In this document: piece by piece, positions 46,582 through 56,672 of the stretch
How positions within the stretch are numbered: position 1 is the stretch's first letter
How the letters are laid out: every line of letters begins with the position of its first letter
Source: Channallabes apus
Taxonomy: Eukaryota > Chordata > Actinopteri > Siluriformes > Clariidae
Direction of reading: 5' to 3'
NCBI GenBank assembly: GCA_030522415.1
Contig: CM060107.1
Location: 53,220,218 to 53,284,217, forward strand
Length of the DNA stretch: 64,000 nt
Made by a program: the position numbers and the translations under genes
Notes under the pieces: generated by a model
What the model was told of the DNA's origin: nothing
Seen by the model: only the letters and a program-made list of their open reading frames with translations
The model's database searches: none

Positions 46582-48393
46582 AAAACGAATCATGGTTTTC
46601 CAGTCTCCTTTTCCTCACTAGTGTCCTCTTGATGAGTTTCCTGTTTTGCTCTGTGCTCCGCGCCGTGATTGGTCGAGGTCGCTTCTGTCAGGATGAGGCT
46701 GCAGTGAGTCATCACCTGTCAGGAAACGAGTGCCAGGCGTCCAGTGCGCCGGATATTTATAGCGTATCACAGCGATAGAATCTCTGCCTCTCGCCGCTCC
46801 CTTCTTTCGCTCCCTTCCCCTTCCCTCCCTGCATCTTTCTGCCCTCACCCGAAATATTCCTCACTTCTGCCTGACGCTTGTAAACCAGCCGACTGCTTCG
46901 TCCTCTGTGAACCCAAAAATTCTGTCCCTGTAGCTCTTACGCCTCTGGTGCGTTAAACCTAGCATTAGCAAGGAAAGCAATAGATGCACCTTCGCCTATA
47001 TGCAGCACCTTCTGTCCCTTTTTTAACAAGAAGTGAAATTATTGATTATCATCACTGAGCAATCGATCACATCATGTCCTGACCACAGACACAAACCCGC
47101 TCCAGCCCGGTGTCCGCCCTGTTACTGAACCAAATGCTGGAAAAACACAAAGGCAGGACACAGCGCTAATGAGTTCATCACTACACTTTCACATGATCGC
47201 TGTCACAAACAAATCTAATACTGATTATCTTTCATCTGTCCTGGTTTAAAGACACTGCGAGCGCTTCTGCCTGGGTCTGTCTAGGTATAAGGACATCCAT
47301 CTTTTTGTGTCTGGGTTTAAAAACATGCCCATCTTTTCTGTCCAGGTTTAAACACACGCCTATGGTTTTCATCTGGGCATAAGGATGTCCATTTTTTTCT
47401 CCGGGTTTAAAGACGTCCATTACTTCTCTTCAGGTTTAAAGACACGCCCATCTTTCCTGTCCAGGTTTAAAGACACGCCCATCTTTTCTGTCCAGGTTTA
47501 AAGACACGCCCATCTTTTCTGCTCAGGATTAAAGACACGCCCATCTTTTCTGTCCAGGTTTAAAGACACGCCCATCTTTTCTGTCCAGGTTTAAAGACAC
47601 ACCCATCTTTTCTGCTCAGGATTAAAGACACGCCCATCTTTTCTGTCCCGGTTTAAAGACACGCCCATCTTTTCTGTCCAGGTTTAAAGACACGCCCATC
47701 TTTTCTGCTCAGGATTAAAGACACGCCCATCTTTTCTGTCCAGGTTTAAAGACACGCCCATCTTTTCTGTCCAGGTTTAAAGACACACCCATCTTTTCTG
47801 CTCAGGATTAAAGACACGCCCATCTTTTCTGTCCCGGTTTAAAGACACGCCCATCTTTTCTGTCCCGGTTTAAAGACACGCCCATCTTTTCTGTCCCGGT
47901 TTAAAGACACGCTCATATTTTTTGTCCAGTTTTAAAGTCTCGCCCATCTTTTCTGTCCAGGTTTAAAGACACGCCCGTCTTTTCTGCTCAGGTTCAAAGA
48001 CACGCCTATTTTTTTCTGTACTAGTTTACAGACACGCCCATGTTTTCTCTCTGGGTTTAAGGACACGCCCATCTTTCCTGCTCAGGTTTAAGGACATGTC
48101 CACCATTTCTATACAGGTTTAAAGACTCGTAATTTCTGTTCCGGCATAGAGACACGCCTATCGTTTCTGTCAATGTTTAAAAGCAGGTCTATTTTTCTGT
48201 CTTGCCCTTCTCTGTCCACTTTAAAGTCATGTCCATCTATCCTACTCAAAGACACTCCTGTCTGTCCATGTCCAAATGAATTTGTCACATTCAGTGACAC
48301 GCCCATCTATTCTGTTCCAATCTAAGACACACCTGTTATCTGTCTGGCCCTCACTGTTCTGTCAGCTTTGAGGACACACTGGTGGTCTACAGA

Positions 48394-48439
<46 letters not shown>

Positions 48440-51293
48440 ATCTGTATGTCTGCTTTTAAACCCTATGCTACACATGATTACGTCAGACTGTAAAGCTTTT
48501 AGCACTGATCAATACCTTTATGACCTTTTAGTGACCCGCACTTATTCTTCCCGGTAACTGCAATCTGATTGGCTGACTGCAGACACTTAAACAATATGAG
48601 TCAGTTACTATGACTGGAGGACCAGCTCTGACGTCAGCCAATGAGAACTGTACATACATGAATATGTGGAAGAGTGTGCTTGGACCATAGCTTTATTACT
48701 TTCCCTCCCCCCCTCAACACACACACACACACACACACACAGTGGCAACCAAATATTATTCTTCATAAATAGAGAGAACTTACAGCAAGTATAAAAACTT
48801 AGATGTGAAAAAAATCATGAGGTTAAAGATCCCTTTTTCATTCCATCTCTCACAACACACACACACACACTCACACACTTACATAACCTGCACTCACACA
48901 GAAGAAGTCATGCACCCGTCCTGTGTAGTGCCTACTGTACAAACCTGTGGAGGCAGTGTTATGATCTGGGGGTTTTGCTGTTGGACCGGTCTTTATGTGG
49001 CAATAAAATGACTTCAGCTGTCGATCTGAATGTAGTGAATAACCGGGTTTTTCCTATCATTGGTTTTTCTTTCTTCCCTGAAGGTCCAAACATAATCCAA
49101 GACAAATGATGCCAGATTTAATCGTTGTGAAAGAGTGGATCAGGGAGCATGAGACATCATTCTCACACGTGGATTGGCCGTCAAGAACTTAACTCAATTG
49201 AGAGTCTTTGGGAGATTCTGGAGGAAAGCTTTATGCAGCGGTCCGACTCTCCCGTAATCATCTGGATTGGACTCTGGATGGAAATAAATACTGTGATGAT
49301 GGGGAATGTGTGCCAAAGACAAAACAAAATATTAGAGTATGTGTTTGTTGTTGTTGTTTTTTTTTTTTGGGGTGGGGGGGCAATTCGCAATATTTATATA
49401 ATTTGTGATGCTTAAAAAAATTCCAATACAAATCAAATGGTCACCTACTGTAGGTATTATGATGATGTCATATTTCCCGGCCATCATTAGAACAAGTGCA
49501 TTAATATAAACCTGCACTACCGTCAGGGCTGCTGTTATTGGAACTGGATCAAAACCTTGCGACCAATCAGAACGTCACACATAGACATAACATTACATTC
49601 AGTCCTGTTTTAAATCCCTTTTACTATCCTTTTCTGGGATTAGTAGATGTTTCAGATGATTCACAGAGAGAGCTAGCTAAATCGCTAACCATACGGTATA
49701 TTTGAGCTAGCTTACGCTTGGTGTCCATATTTGCTAGTTGCTTAGGAACAGCATTGAGCTTCTTCGATTTAAGCACACCTGAACATGGACATAGAATTAT
49801 ACCAAACAACTTGTCGATGAAACCACACACACACACACACACACACACACCTTGAATTTGGCGGTGAGGAGCACGGTAGCCTCCTGTTCCTTTCTCAGAT
49901 CTCCCATCATCCTCTCCTTCTCATCCAGGAGCTTCTGTTTCTCCTCAGCCACCAGCGACCGGTCGTCCATGATGGCCTCTTTTTCCTGCTCCAGCTTCTC
50001 CTGCTGTTCCTTCATGAACTCTGCCTCCTTCTCCAACTTCTCCTCATCGTCATAGTCTGCACCTTCCTTCTCTTCATCGTCATCCTCTTCATCACCATCG
50101 TCATCATCATCCTCGTTCACCTCGTGGTCTGTGCTTTTCTTGAGCCGGCTCTTTTTCTTGGAGCTCAGCATGCCGCGATGGAGGAGCTGCGCCTTGAGGC
50201 GGGCGATCTCCTGCTGGAATTCGCGGAGCAGCGCGTCCTTGGGGTCCTCGTTGACACGTGGGACGTTCTTGATGTTCTTGGCACGGTTGGCATAGCGCAG
50301 CGTGGTCAGAGTCTCGTCGTAGTTGTAGGACGCTGGGCCGAGGGTCGCCACCATTACGGTCTTGGCGTTTCCGCCGAGGGAATCCCGTAGCAAGCGCGTG
50401 AGCTTCGAGTCACGGTAGGGCACGTGAGCACCGCGACCATCGGCCAGCGCCGATACGACATTGCCCAGCGCCGAGAGGGACAGGTTGATTTTAGTGGCCT
50501 CCTTGAGTCGCTCTCCACGTGCGCCTGTCTTGCTCTGGCGCTCGCTCCCGGCCAGGTCCACGAGGTTCAGCTTGCCCACGCAGATGTGGTTGCGGCCATC
50601 CGGACCGGGCCGACTGCACTCCACGGTGACGCTGAAGATGGCGTGAGACCGGGAGCTCCTCTCGTTCATGTCCGTCGCGCCCACGGACCGCGTACGGTTA
50701 CCGGCATTCAGGACGTGCTCCATTTCTTTCACGTTCTTCGCGACGAACGACGAAAGGTCTCGGACGTACACGCCCGACTCGGGGTTCTCCTTCAGCTCCA
50801 GGCGCTTGCTGTGATCGCCAGTCAGAAGATCGCGGATCTCCTCCTGGTAGATCTCCAGGTACGACGCCCTCACCAGGTACTGCTGGTTCTGCGAGCGCGA
50901 GATGTGCGTGAAGATGTGCTCGAAGGAGCTGGGCATGATGCCCCGCCGCTCGGCCTCGGTCCACTCCCCCTGCATGGTGTACGTCTTCCCGGTGCCGGTC
51001 TGTCCGTACGCCAGGACGGTCCCGTTGAAGCCGCACAGGACCGAGTCCACGAGCGGCCGCACGCTCTCGTCGTACAGGTCGCTCTGCTTGGACGTGCCGT
51101 CGTACACGGCGTCGAAGGTGAAGGTCTTTTCTGGTTCCCCCGGGGGAGCGCGCGGGTTCCGCAGCGCCACCTGGCCCAGCTTAACGTCCATGTCCAGGAT
51201 GCTGTCATGACCGGACGCCTCTTCTTTACGGCTGAGAGGCCGGCAGCGGACCGCCACCTTCACCGACTCGCACTGCCGGGATTTCAGAGACAT
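37841..51293 (-). CDS. kif3c: Kinesin-like protein KIF3C (kinesin-2 motor subunit), complete gene
   Basis: Eight coding exons, complement of 51293-49851, 42609-42508, 42299-42177, 39684-39566, 39468-39352, 38902-38794, 38653-38487 and 37955-37841, join to a 764-codon frame. All junctions have GT donors and AG acceptors. Residues 1-350 are the motor: P-loop GQTGTGKT 97-104, switch I NERSSRSH 210-217, switch II DLAGSE 246-251. An acidic run (about 392-418) and a coiled coil (about 420-600) follow. The conserved tail has [28 protein letters not shown] and RVRKSQSW. The LSRKEEA start, RYRAENIM block and RKSxSWCQ end fit KIF3C rather than KIF3B. Kinesin-2 motors pair with KIF3A and carry cargo towards microtubule plus ends. 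The mammalian glycine-rich L11 insert is absent: [15 protein letters not shown] runs straight through. Human KIF3C is somewhat longer, about 793 residues. Confidence 0.95.
38487..38653 (-). CDS. kif3c: kif3c coding exon 7
   Basis: [20 protein letters not shown] to [11 protein letters not shown] plus two bases of Trp. The donor GTCAGT was chosen because it restores the WCQ motif conserved in human KIF3C. Confidence 0.88.
38794..38902 (-). CDS. kif3c: kif3c coding exon 6
   Basis: Completes Asn, then [20 protein letters not shown] and [16 protein letters not shown]. The acceptor polypyrimidine tract is a (CT)n microsatellite. Confidence 0.92.
38904..38948. repeat. (GA)n microsatellite forming a splice acceptor tract
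   Basis: On the gene strand this is (CT)n directly followed by CAG and exon 6. Confidence 0.9.
39181..39219. repeat. (CA)n microsatellite in kif3c intron 5
   Basis: About 19 CA units. Confidence 0.9.
39327..39346 (+). promoter_or_regulatory. Triple DR1-spaced nuclear-receptor half-sites
   Basis: AGGTCAAAGATCAAAGGGCA: three AGGTCA-like half-sites, each separated by one A, six bases inside intron 5 from the exon 5 donor. A DR1 layout is bound by RXR/PPAR and HNF4-type receptors. Function is unproven. Confidence 0.35.
39352..39468 (-). CDS. kif3c: kif3c coding exon 5
   Basis: Completes the split Lys, then [20 protein letters not shown] and [14 protein letters not shown], and ends with two bases of Asn before GTAAG. 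Confidence 0.93.
39566..39684 (-). CDS. kif3c: kif3c coding exon 4
   Basis: [20 protein letters not shown] to NELTRELKF, ending with two bases of the next Lys codon before GTGAGT. Confidence 0.93.
39940..40330. repeat. ATCC/CATC-rich simple repeat in kif3c intron 3
   Basis: Interrupted runs of CATC/ATCC (clearest at 40070-40165) in degenerate pyrimidine-rich sequence. Confidence 0.8.
40435..40492 (+). promoter_or_regulatory. Two DR1-like motifs in kif3c intron 3
   Basis: AGGTCAGAGGTGA at 40435-40447 and AGGGCAAAGGTCA at 40480-40492. The second is a near-consensus HNF4/PPAR-RXR type site. Confidence 0.35.
40945..40977 (+). promoter_or_regulatory. Two further DR1-like motifs in kif3c intron 3
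   Basis: GGGTCAAAGGTGT at 40945-40957 and GGGTCAAAGGTCA at 40965-40977, 20 bp apart start to start. Confidence 0.35.
41060..42160. repeat. Decayed minisatellite, AGGGCACTTGTGAT-like units
   Basis: Dozens of variants of (A)GGGCACTTnTnATA at 15-30 bp spacing, in kif3c intron 3. A small TTAA-flanked element is inserted at 41412. Confidence 0.65.
41412..41493. mobile_element. 82-bp TTAA-flanked mini-MITE (piggyBac-like)
   Basis: Flanked by TTAA at 41408-41411 and 41494-41497. The left end is CCCTCTCAAGGCAGG and the right end in complement is CCCTCTCAGGCTCAA. A central hairpin GTTGC-TGATTT-GCAAC is present. The minisatellite pattern continues on both sides. Confidence 0.7.
42177..42299 (-). CDS. 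kif3c: kif3c coding exon 3
   Basis: 41 codons, [20 protein letters not shown] to EAKTKKLKK. Phase 0 both sides, coiled coil. Confidence 0.93.
42508..42609 (-). CDS. kif3c: kif3c coding exon 2
   Basis: 34 codons, [20 protein letters not shown] and so on, phase 0 both sides. The acceptor is TTGCTAG and the donor GTATAAC. Confidence 0.93.
42844..43044. repeat. Facing (GT)n and (CA)n tracts in kif3c intron 1
   Basis: (GT)n at 42844-42931 and (CA)n at 43001-43044, 69 bp apart and complementary, so a 44-bp stem is possible in DNA or pre-mRNA. Confidence 0.9.
43798..43982 (+). repeat. (TACA)n microsatellite
   Basis: About 46 perfect tetranucleotide units, ending at the SINE head. Confidence 0.95.
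43983..44345 (+). repeat. tRNA-derived SINE, family B, full length
   Basis: The head GGCAGCGCGGTGGTGTAGTG has an A box (TGGTGTAGTGG) and a B box (GGTTCGATTCC). The body includes GAGTTTGCATGTTCTCCCCG, TTTCCTCCCACAGTCCAAAG and CTGGGATAGGCTCCAGGCCC. The tail is (GAAT)n. Other copies are at 54255 and, in complement, 56345-56735. Confidence 0.8.
44388..44910 (+). mobile_element. Candidate solo LTR
   Basis: It starts TGTAACGGG and ends CCGTGACA, with flanks CCCTG and CTCTG matching at 4 of 5 bases. A TTTTATAGCGG box lies near 44761. No primer-binding site or internal retroviral sequence is present. Length 523 bp is ordinary for an LTR. The low-quality duplication keeps this tentative. Confidence 0.35.
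45070..47235. other. kif3c intron 1, unique sequence with microsatellites
   Basis: No gene. (GA)n lies at about 46072-46105, (CT)n at 46161-46188, a C run at 46264-46276 and (GT)n at about 46530-46579. Confidence 0.6.
47236..48330 (+). repeat. 31-bp minisatellite with higher-order structure
   Basis: The unit is TTTAAAGACACGCCCATCTT plus TTCTGTCCAGG. Well conserved units run from about 47430 to 47920, with diverged units on both sides. Variant CTGCTCAGGATT units recur every 93 bp (about 47519, 47612, 47705, 47798), and an ACACCC variant recurs at 186 bp. Confidence 0.9.
48401..48435. repeat. (CA)n microsatellite in kif3c intron 1
   Basis: About 17 CA units directly after the minisatellite region. 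Confidence 0.85.
48900..49345 (+). pseudogene. Tc1-like transposase relic in kif3c intron 1
   Basis: Short blocks survive: [12 protein letters not shown] (about 48950) and [20 protein letters not shown] (about 49165), corresponding to the GGSVMVWG and SPDLNPIEhLW regions of Tc1-like transposases. Stops are frequent and no terminal repeats were seen. Confidence 0.55.
49851..51293 (-). CDS. kif3c: kif3c coding exon 1
   Basis: Codons 1-481, the whole motor, neck, acidic run and start of the coiled coil in one 1443-bp exon. The start is [20 protein letters not shown]. The donor is AAG followed directly by a (GT)n run. Confidence 0.95.
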
Positions 51294-51480
51294 TTTTGTT
51301 ATTTGTTGTTTTCTTGTATTTTTTTTTTCCCTCCCTCGAAGGAGTGAACAGAGGCCGCCGGAGCGCTACAGAGGATGCGGCAGGGTGGAGACTCCCGCGG
51401 CGCGGCGCATCGCGGCCCCTCCGAGCGCGCGCAACAGAACACCGGCGCGCGCGTCGCTTCAACCGGCAAATCGTACAGAC
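51294..51480 (-). promoter_or_regulatory. kif3c: kif3c 5' region, CpG-rich
   Basis: Directly upstream of the kif3c start, 51340-51470 is dense in CpG (GCGGCGCGGCGCATCGCGGC, GCGCGCGCGTCGC). I saw no TATA box in a fixed position. The ATG context is AAAAATGTC. Confidence 0.5.
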
Positions 51481-51656
51481 ATCAAGAGGATAATTACCGA
51501 ACAGAGCCGAACAGAGCCGAGCCGCATCACGTCCTCATCACACATCCACCATCAGTCCTGTCTCTCTCTCACACACACTCTCTCTGTCTCTGTGTGTGTG
51601 TGTGTGTGTTCCAGCCCCTTCACTGCGGTGCGGTCATGTGCTCCAATCACATTCAA

Positions 51657-51689
<33 letters not shown>

Positions 51690-51944
51690 TCTCTCTCTGT
51701 GTGTAACGTCTCTAATACTAGCTCTAATCATTCTCCTCTAAAAAATCACCCGATTCATGACATCAAAGAGACTCATCAGTGTTTACTTCAGTTCTATTTA
51801 CTGACATGAATTACATTGTTGCTTTATTAATGTGTATTAATTAACGTTCATAATATTTATTATTTCTATATCAGGACTGGTGGTGTGAAGATCTTCATAA
51901 ACAATTGTACAGAGTTCTCTGCGTGTCTGTGTGTGTGTGTGTGT
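51481..51944. other. Intergenic, CT/GT microsatellites
   Basis: Short CA, CT and GT runs (51560-51710). Nothing else recognised. Confidence 0.5.
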
Positions 51945-52008
51945 GTAAATAACACAAGATATAATTCTGCTCTACTGTGTAGAATTGATCTTTTATATGT
52001 TTTCCTAT

Positions 52009-52045
<37 letters not shown>

Positions 52046-52167
52046 AAGAATTAAAAAATAATTAACTTCTAATTTTATTTATCATCTACACTAACATACA
52101 CATTATTATATGCAGTGGAATGCTTATATGACTTTCTATAAAATTTAAATTTTCACATACACCCTAA

Positions 52168-52199
<32 letters not shown>

Positions 52200-52213
52200 C
52201 TGTATATCCACAA

Positions 52214-52251
<38 letters not shown>

Positions 52252-52592
52252 AACATTTAAATTAAATAAGATTTAATTCTGCTCTCCTGTGTAGAATTGA
52301 TCTTTTATACACAGGAATTTTAAAAAAGGATCATTTGACTAACACCTTTATACAGTACATACAGTATGCTCACACACATATACAGGCATATTATATATAC
52401 TGTTGTATGTTTTCTTACATAATAATAATAATAATAATAATAATACAAGGAAAAAAACTAAATTCAAACTTCTAATTTTATTGATCATCTACACGAAACA
52501 TACACATTATTATATGCAGTGGAATGCTTATACGACCTTCACAAAATCCAAAATTTCACTCAATCATCATCTATACAGCTTAATCTGTGGTA

Positions 52593-52625
<33 letters not shown>

Positions 52626-52750
52626 AATTATGTATACCTGTATACAGAATAAAACAGTATATACGTGAGTGAAATTTTCGATTTTTAGAAAGTCATAAAG
52701 GCATTTCACTGCATATAACAATGTGTATGTTTGTGTAGATGATAAATATA
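51945..52750. repeat. Duplicated and inverted Rex1-like 3'-end segments
   Basis: Two direct copies (about 51945-52165 and 52245-52560) share ATTCTGCTCTMCTGTGTAGA, a (TAA)n run and TTATATGCAGTGGAATGCTT. A third copy is inverted at 52666-52750 and pairs with 52477-52556. The ATGCAGTGGAATGCTTAT motif resembles the Rex1-like 3' end at 12540. Confidence 0.65.
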
Positions 52751-53794
52751 TACCTCCTTAATGCAACTTGGCTAATACAGTGCTGTTTGTTTTAAATCCC
52801 ATATTATCAGAAAAAAACATGTTTAAAAAATACCTTTATATAGATGATTATACAGAGTAAGGATAAAATCTGAATAATAGTGCAAAAGTAAGAATATACC
52901 TGTACAGTAGACATAATTACCTTTAAGAACCTCGAACAGAAATACAGTTCCTAACTTTCACAATCAGGGGGATCTCCAGGACCAGAGCTGGAAACTTGTC
53001 CTCTGTAAGAAACTCTACCTGGAGAAATCTTTATACTTCAAGGAGAGTTTTCTTCGAAAGAATCTTTGAAAAGCCTTTAAAGAGTATAATTAGACCATAC
53101 TGATGAGTGTAAAGGACCACCCAAAAATGTCGACACAGGAGGTGAACATAAGATTTTTATTTTATTTTTTACAGAAATGTATTTATTGATGTTGCACGTA
53201 AATATTTAGAACCATTTCACATTATTTATTTTTACATGTGTTAATAAATTGTGATGTAACTGTGTATGTTTTTAGGTTCTGCTGCCATCTAGTGGGAACA
53301 CAAGGAAATGTGTGATGTGGTTAATCCTGATTCTTCATTCAGTCAGCAGAGGGCGCTGTTCGCCGATATTTCATTGTTACAAATAAAACTCAGGGTTTGT
53401 TTTTTTTTTTAAGCTAATATTAAAGCTAAAATTTAAAAAAATGTACAAACAATATTTAATCAGCCAAGACAAATTTGGTCGTGATACCAAATTTGTTACT
53501 TAATTCCTGAGTAAAGTTTTGCACTGTGGAACGTTTATGTTTACATCACACACGGTAAAAACAAATCCTTATAAATGACAAGCAAATACTACAAAGTTCA
53601 GGCGAGTTACCTCAGATAAACTCTTCACTTACCTACCACACACTTTTTCACATAGCAGTTGGCCGTTAAACACACTAGCTAGCTAAAATGTCAATATGCG
53701 GAGAAAGATTTAGCAGCCTATGCTAACTGGCTACAAGGCGCTAGCTAAATATAGCTACATTTTATAGAAATAAAACTCTGTGTTGTGGCTGTGG
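52751..53794. other. Intergenic spacer, nothing recognised
   Basis: AT-rich sequence. No supported gene or transposon. Confidence 0.5.
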
Positions 53795-54110
53795 CAGTGA
53801 CTAGCTGAACTTTAATCGCGGTAGCTAGCTTGGTATTTTGGTATGAGCTAAAGGTCAAGTGTTTATCTCTTAGTAAAATGGTATAATTTGCTAATTATAC
53901 ATTCGAGTCAATCACATTTCACATTCATTTAGGTGAAGTAAAAAATATTTTTTTCCCCAACATTTTACAGAAATCTAGGTATCTTGCTATGGAAATCCAG
54001 GTGAAGTCAGTGACTAGCTAAACCTTAATCGCGGTAGCTAGCTTGGTATTTTGGTATGAGCTATAAGTCAATACGTTCAAGTCAATCAAATTTCACATTA
54101 TTTATTTATA
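53795..54110 (+). repeat. Tandem duplication, about 210-bp period
   Basis: CAGTGACTAGCTGAACTTTA...GCTAGCTTGGTATTTTGGTA at 53795 recurs at about 54007 with few changes. Confidence 0.8.
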
Positions 54111-54254
54111 ATTCGTTTAATCCTAGATTCCTTGTGTACATGATCCGGCAAATGACTTATGAATCAATCTTGTCATTTCTGAGGTACTTAATGAGTTAAC
54201 TGAGTACGCTGGTGGCTACTGCGGTTAAAAATTAGCAACGTAAGCTGGATAAGA

Positions 54255-54575
54255 AGGCGGCGCGGTGGTGTAGTGGTTAACAATGTCGCCTTGCACCTCC
54301 AGGGTCCGGGTTCGATTCCCGTCTCCGTGTGCATGGAGTTTGCATGTTCTCCCCGTGCTTGGTGGGTTTCCTCCGGGTTCTCCGGTTTCCTCCCACAGTC
54401 CAAAGATATGCGGATTAGACGTTCCCAAATTGCCTCTTGATAGTACTGTGTGTGTGTGACCTATGTTGGATTGGCACCCTGGGTGTACCCTGCCTTGTGC
54501 CCTAAGTCTCCTGAGATAGGCTCCAGGTCCCCGCAACTCTGAATACCGGATAAAGTGGTATAGAAGATGAGTGTG
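54255..54575 (+). repeat. tRNA-derived SINE, family B
   Basis: Starts GGCGGCGCGGTGGTGTAGTG, has the B box GGTTCGATTCC and ends with GGTATAGAAGATGAGTG. About 320 bp, a close relative of 43983-44345. Confidence 0.8.
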
Positions 54576-54579
54576 TGTG

Positions 54580-55065
54580 AGTGAGAGCTTGATAAGTAGC
54601 TGTTAACTTGGATCATTAGAGATGATGCCTGTAATGATGGATCCCTTCGATGATAAGCTTATAATTATTATGTGATGCATATTTTCCGGGTTAATATCGC
54701 AGCCGCCTCTGAGGACCCTTCCCCTTGCTGCAGGCCTCTCTCTCACTGCGATTCTCCCTCCCTCGCTCCTTACACACTACAGGCAGCTGTCAAGTCTGTG
54801 CTTGGCTTTCAGCATGAGCCAGCTAATACTGCACATTCCTGAGCGAAACATTTCTGCAGTCCTGGTGATAAGTGTGTGTCAGGATGACAAATGTGCTGTC
54901 GGGATCTTCTGCTGGTGAGCTCCCCCATTCTGCTGTTTACTGAGGACCGAGAGAGGCCTGCTTCTTCACCTTATGATATCTGACTGTAATGTGGGCACAC
55001 GCAATAAAAAAAAGTAATAATCTCTAATTCATGTACAGTAAACATACTGTAAACTTTAAGAAAGT
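54580..55065. other. Intergenic spacer, nothing recognised
   Basis: Unique-looking sequence without supported features. Confidence 0.5.
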
Positions 55066-55306
55066 AGGCGTGGCATATGTATGTTAATACGAATAAGAGG
55101 TGTGGCCTGTCAGTGAGTGATAGTACTAATAAAAGAGGCGTGGCCTGTCTGTATGTCTTTGTGTGTGTGTTTGTTAGTACTAATAAAAGAGGTGTGGCCT
55201 TTCTGTTTGTGTGTCAGTACCAATAAAAGAGGCGTTGCCTGTCCGTGTCATTCCTAATAAAGAGGCGTGGCCTGTCTGTCTGTGTGCATCAGTACTAATA
55301 AAAGCG
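55066..55306 (+). repeat. Minisatellite, AATAAAAGAGGCGTGGCC units
   Basis: About six diverged copies of a 40-55 bp unit with core AGTACTAATAAAAGAGGCGT followed by GGCCTGTCTGT. Confidence 0.8.
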
Positions 55307-55309
55307 ACT

Positions 55310-56340
55310 CTTCTACAAATCAGATTATTGATCACATTGGAAAGTAAAACATGACTGTTTCGATGCTCTGCTTTAATTCGAATTTTCTTTAACCAGTTGC
55401 CGTGGCGACCGAACCTCTGGATGACATCTGGTGGGTTAATCAGAACCAGATGTGCTGCTTCAGTGAATCATTCAGCAGGGGATAACCTACCATGCCTCTA
55501 ACCACACCCCTGATTAGGTCATCACATTTCTTAATCAGTCATCTTTCTACAGAGTGGAGTAGGGAGGTACTGTGTGTGTGTGTGTGTGTGACAGCACTGT
55601 GTTGAAATTCTTTCTCTCAGACATGCTCTGAGATTCTTGTGCTCTTACTCTTTAATACAGAGAAGAGTTGCTCAGGAAAGCCACATCCTGGTCTGATTCA
55701 CTCCGCTGCTGCTCTGACTCACACCGGCACCGTGAGGCAAAGTGGTAACTAAACTAACACAGCAGGCACTTACTCTAAGGGCGTTCCTACACTAGGCGCA
55801 ATTGATTTGTACTGTGCCCAGGAACGATTGCTTCGATTCTCAAGATGGCTATTTCTGTTCTTGGGTACGATGGCGTCCATATCTGATTCAATACGTGCCC
55901 GAGTATACTGTATTGCCCCTGAGATTACCTCTTCAAGGGCACGGTTCCCGAGTGCGGAACGATTGTGTTCACATTGATCAAAATGAACCAGACTTTGCGG
56001 TCAAGTGTTCTTGGAAACGGCTCCAAATCATTCATCAAGATGAAGCGAGTCTGCATTTAATATAGATGCTCTGAGGGTTAGTCTGGTAGAGGGGCACCGG
56101 GTTTGAATCTGAGCTGAGCATCACTGGGGTCCTCATCACCAGGGGAACCTTCACATCTGGGCAGTACAGTAGATATAAAGAGGGCAGGTGTTTTTCATGA
56201 AGCTTTTGTCCTTGAACCATTTTTATTTATATAGATGATAACATTCACTTTGACAAAAATGACCTATGGCACCATTAAAACCCTGTGACAGAACCAGAAC
56301 CAGAACTGCTAGAAGGACCTCTGGTAAACATTCACACACA
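55310..56340. other. Intergenic spacer with possible MITE relic
   Basis: No gene. 55790-56030 has the look of an old DNA element (GGGCGTTCCTACACTAGGCG; TGTTCACATTGATCAAAATG), but no clean ends. Confidence 0.35.
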
Positions 56341-56344
56341 CTAC

Positions 56345-56636
56345 GGGAAATCTGAGAATGCCAATTATCCCTAACCTAATGTCTTTGGAGTGTGGTGGAA
56401 AACTGGAGGAAACCCACCAAGCATGGAGAGAACATGCAAACCCCATGCACACAGACCTAAGGCAGGAATCGAACCCAGACTATGGAGGTGCGAGGCGACA
56501 GTGCTAACCAATAAACCACTGGGCTAAATGTTTATTCATTCACTTATCTTCTATAATCCTGTGTACAGGGTCATGGGGGTATGGAGCCTATCGCAGGAGA
56601 CTTCAGGCATGGGGTGGACAGGGTGCCGGTTCATCG

Positions 56637-56672
<36 letters not shown>

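Noticed and set aside
47236..48190. Evenly spaced 31-bp repeats resembling a CRISPR array
   Set aside because: Units are head to tail with no unique spacers, and the locus is a vertebrate intron.
50424..51347. 307-codon open frame on the plus strand opposite kif3c exon 1
   Set aside because: Pure antisense shadow of the GC-rich motor exon. It has no motif of its own, while the other strand encodes a perfect kinesin motor.
55802..56065. 87-codon frame and possible gene
   Set aside because: Sequence resembles a decayed DNA element; no conserved protein motif.
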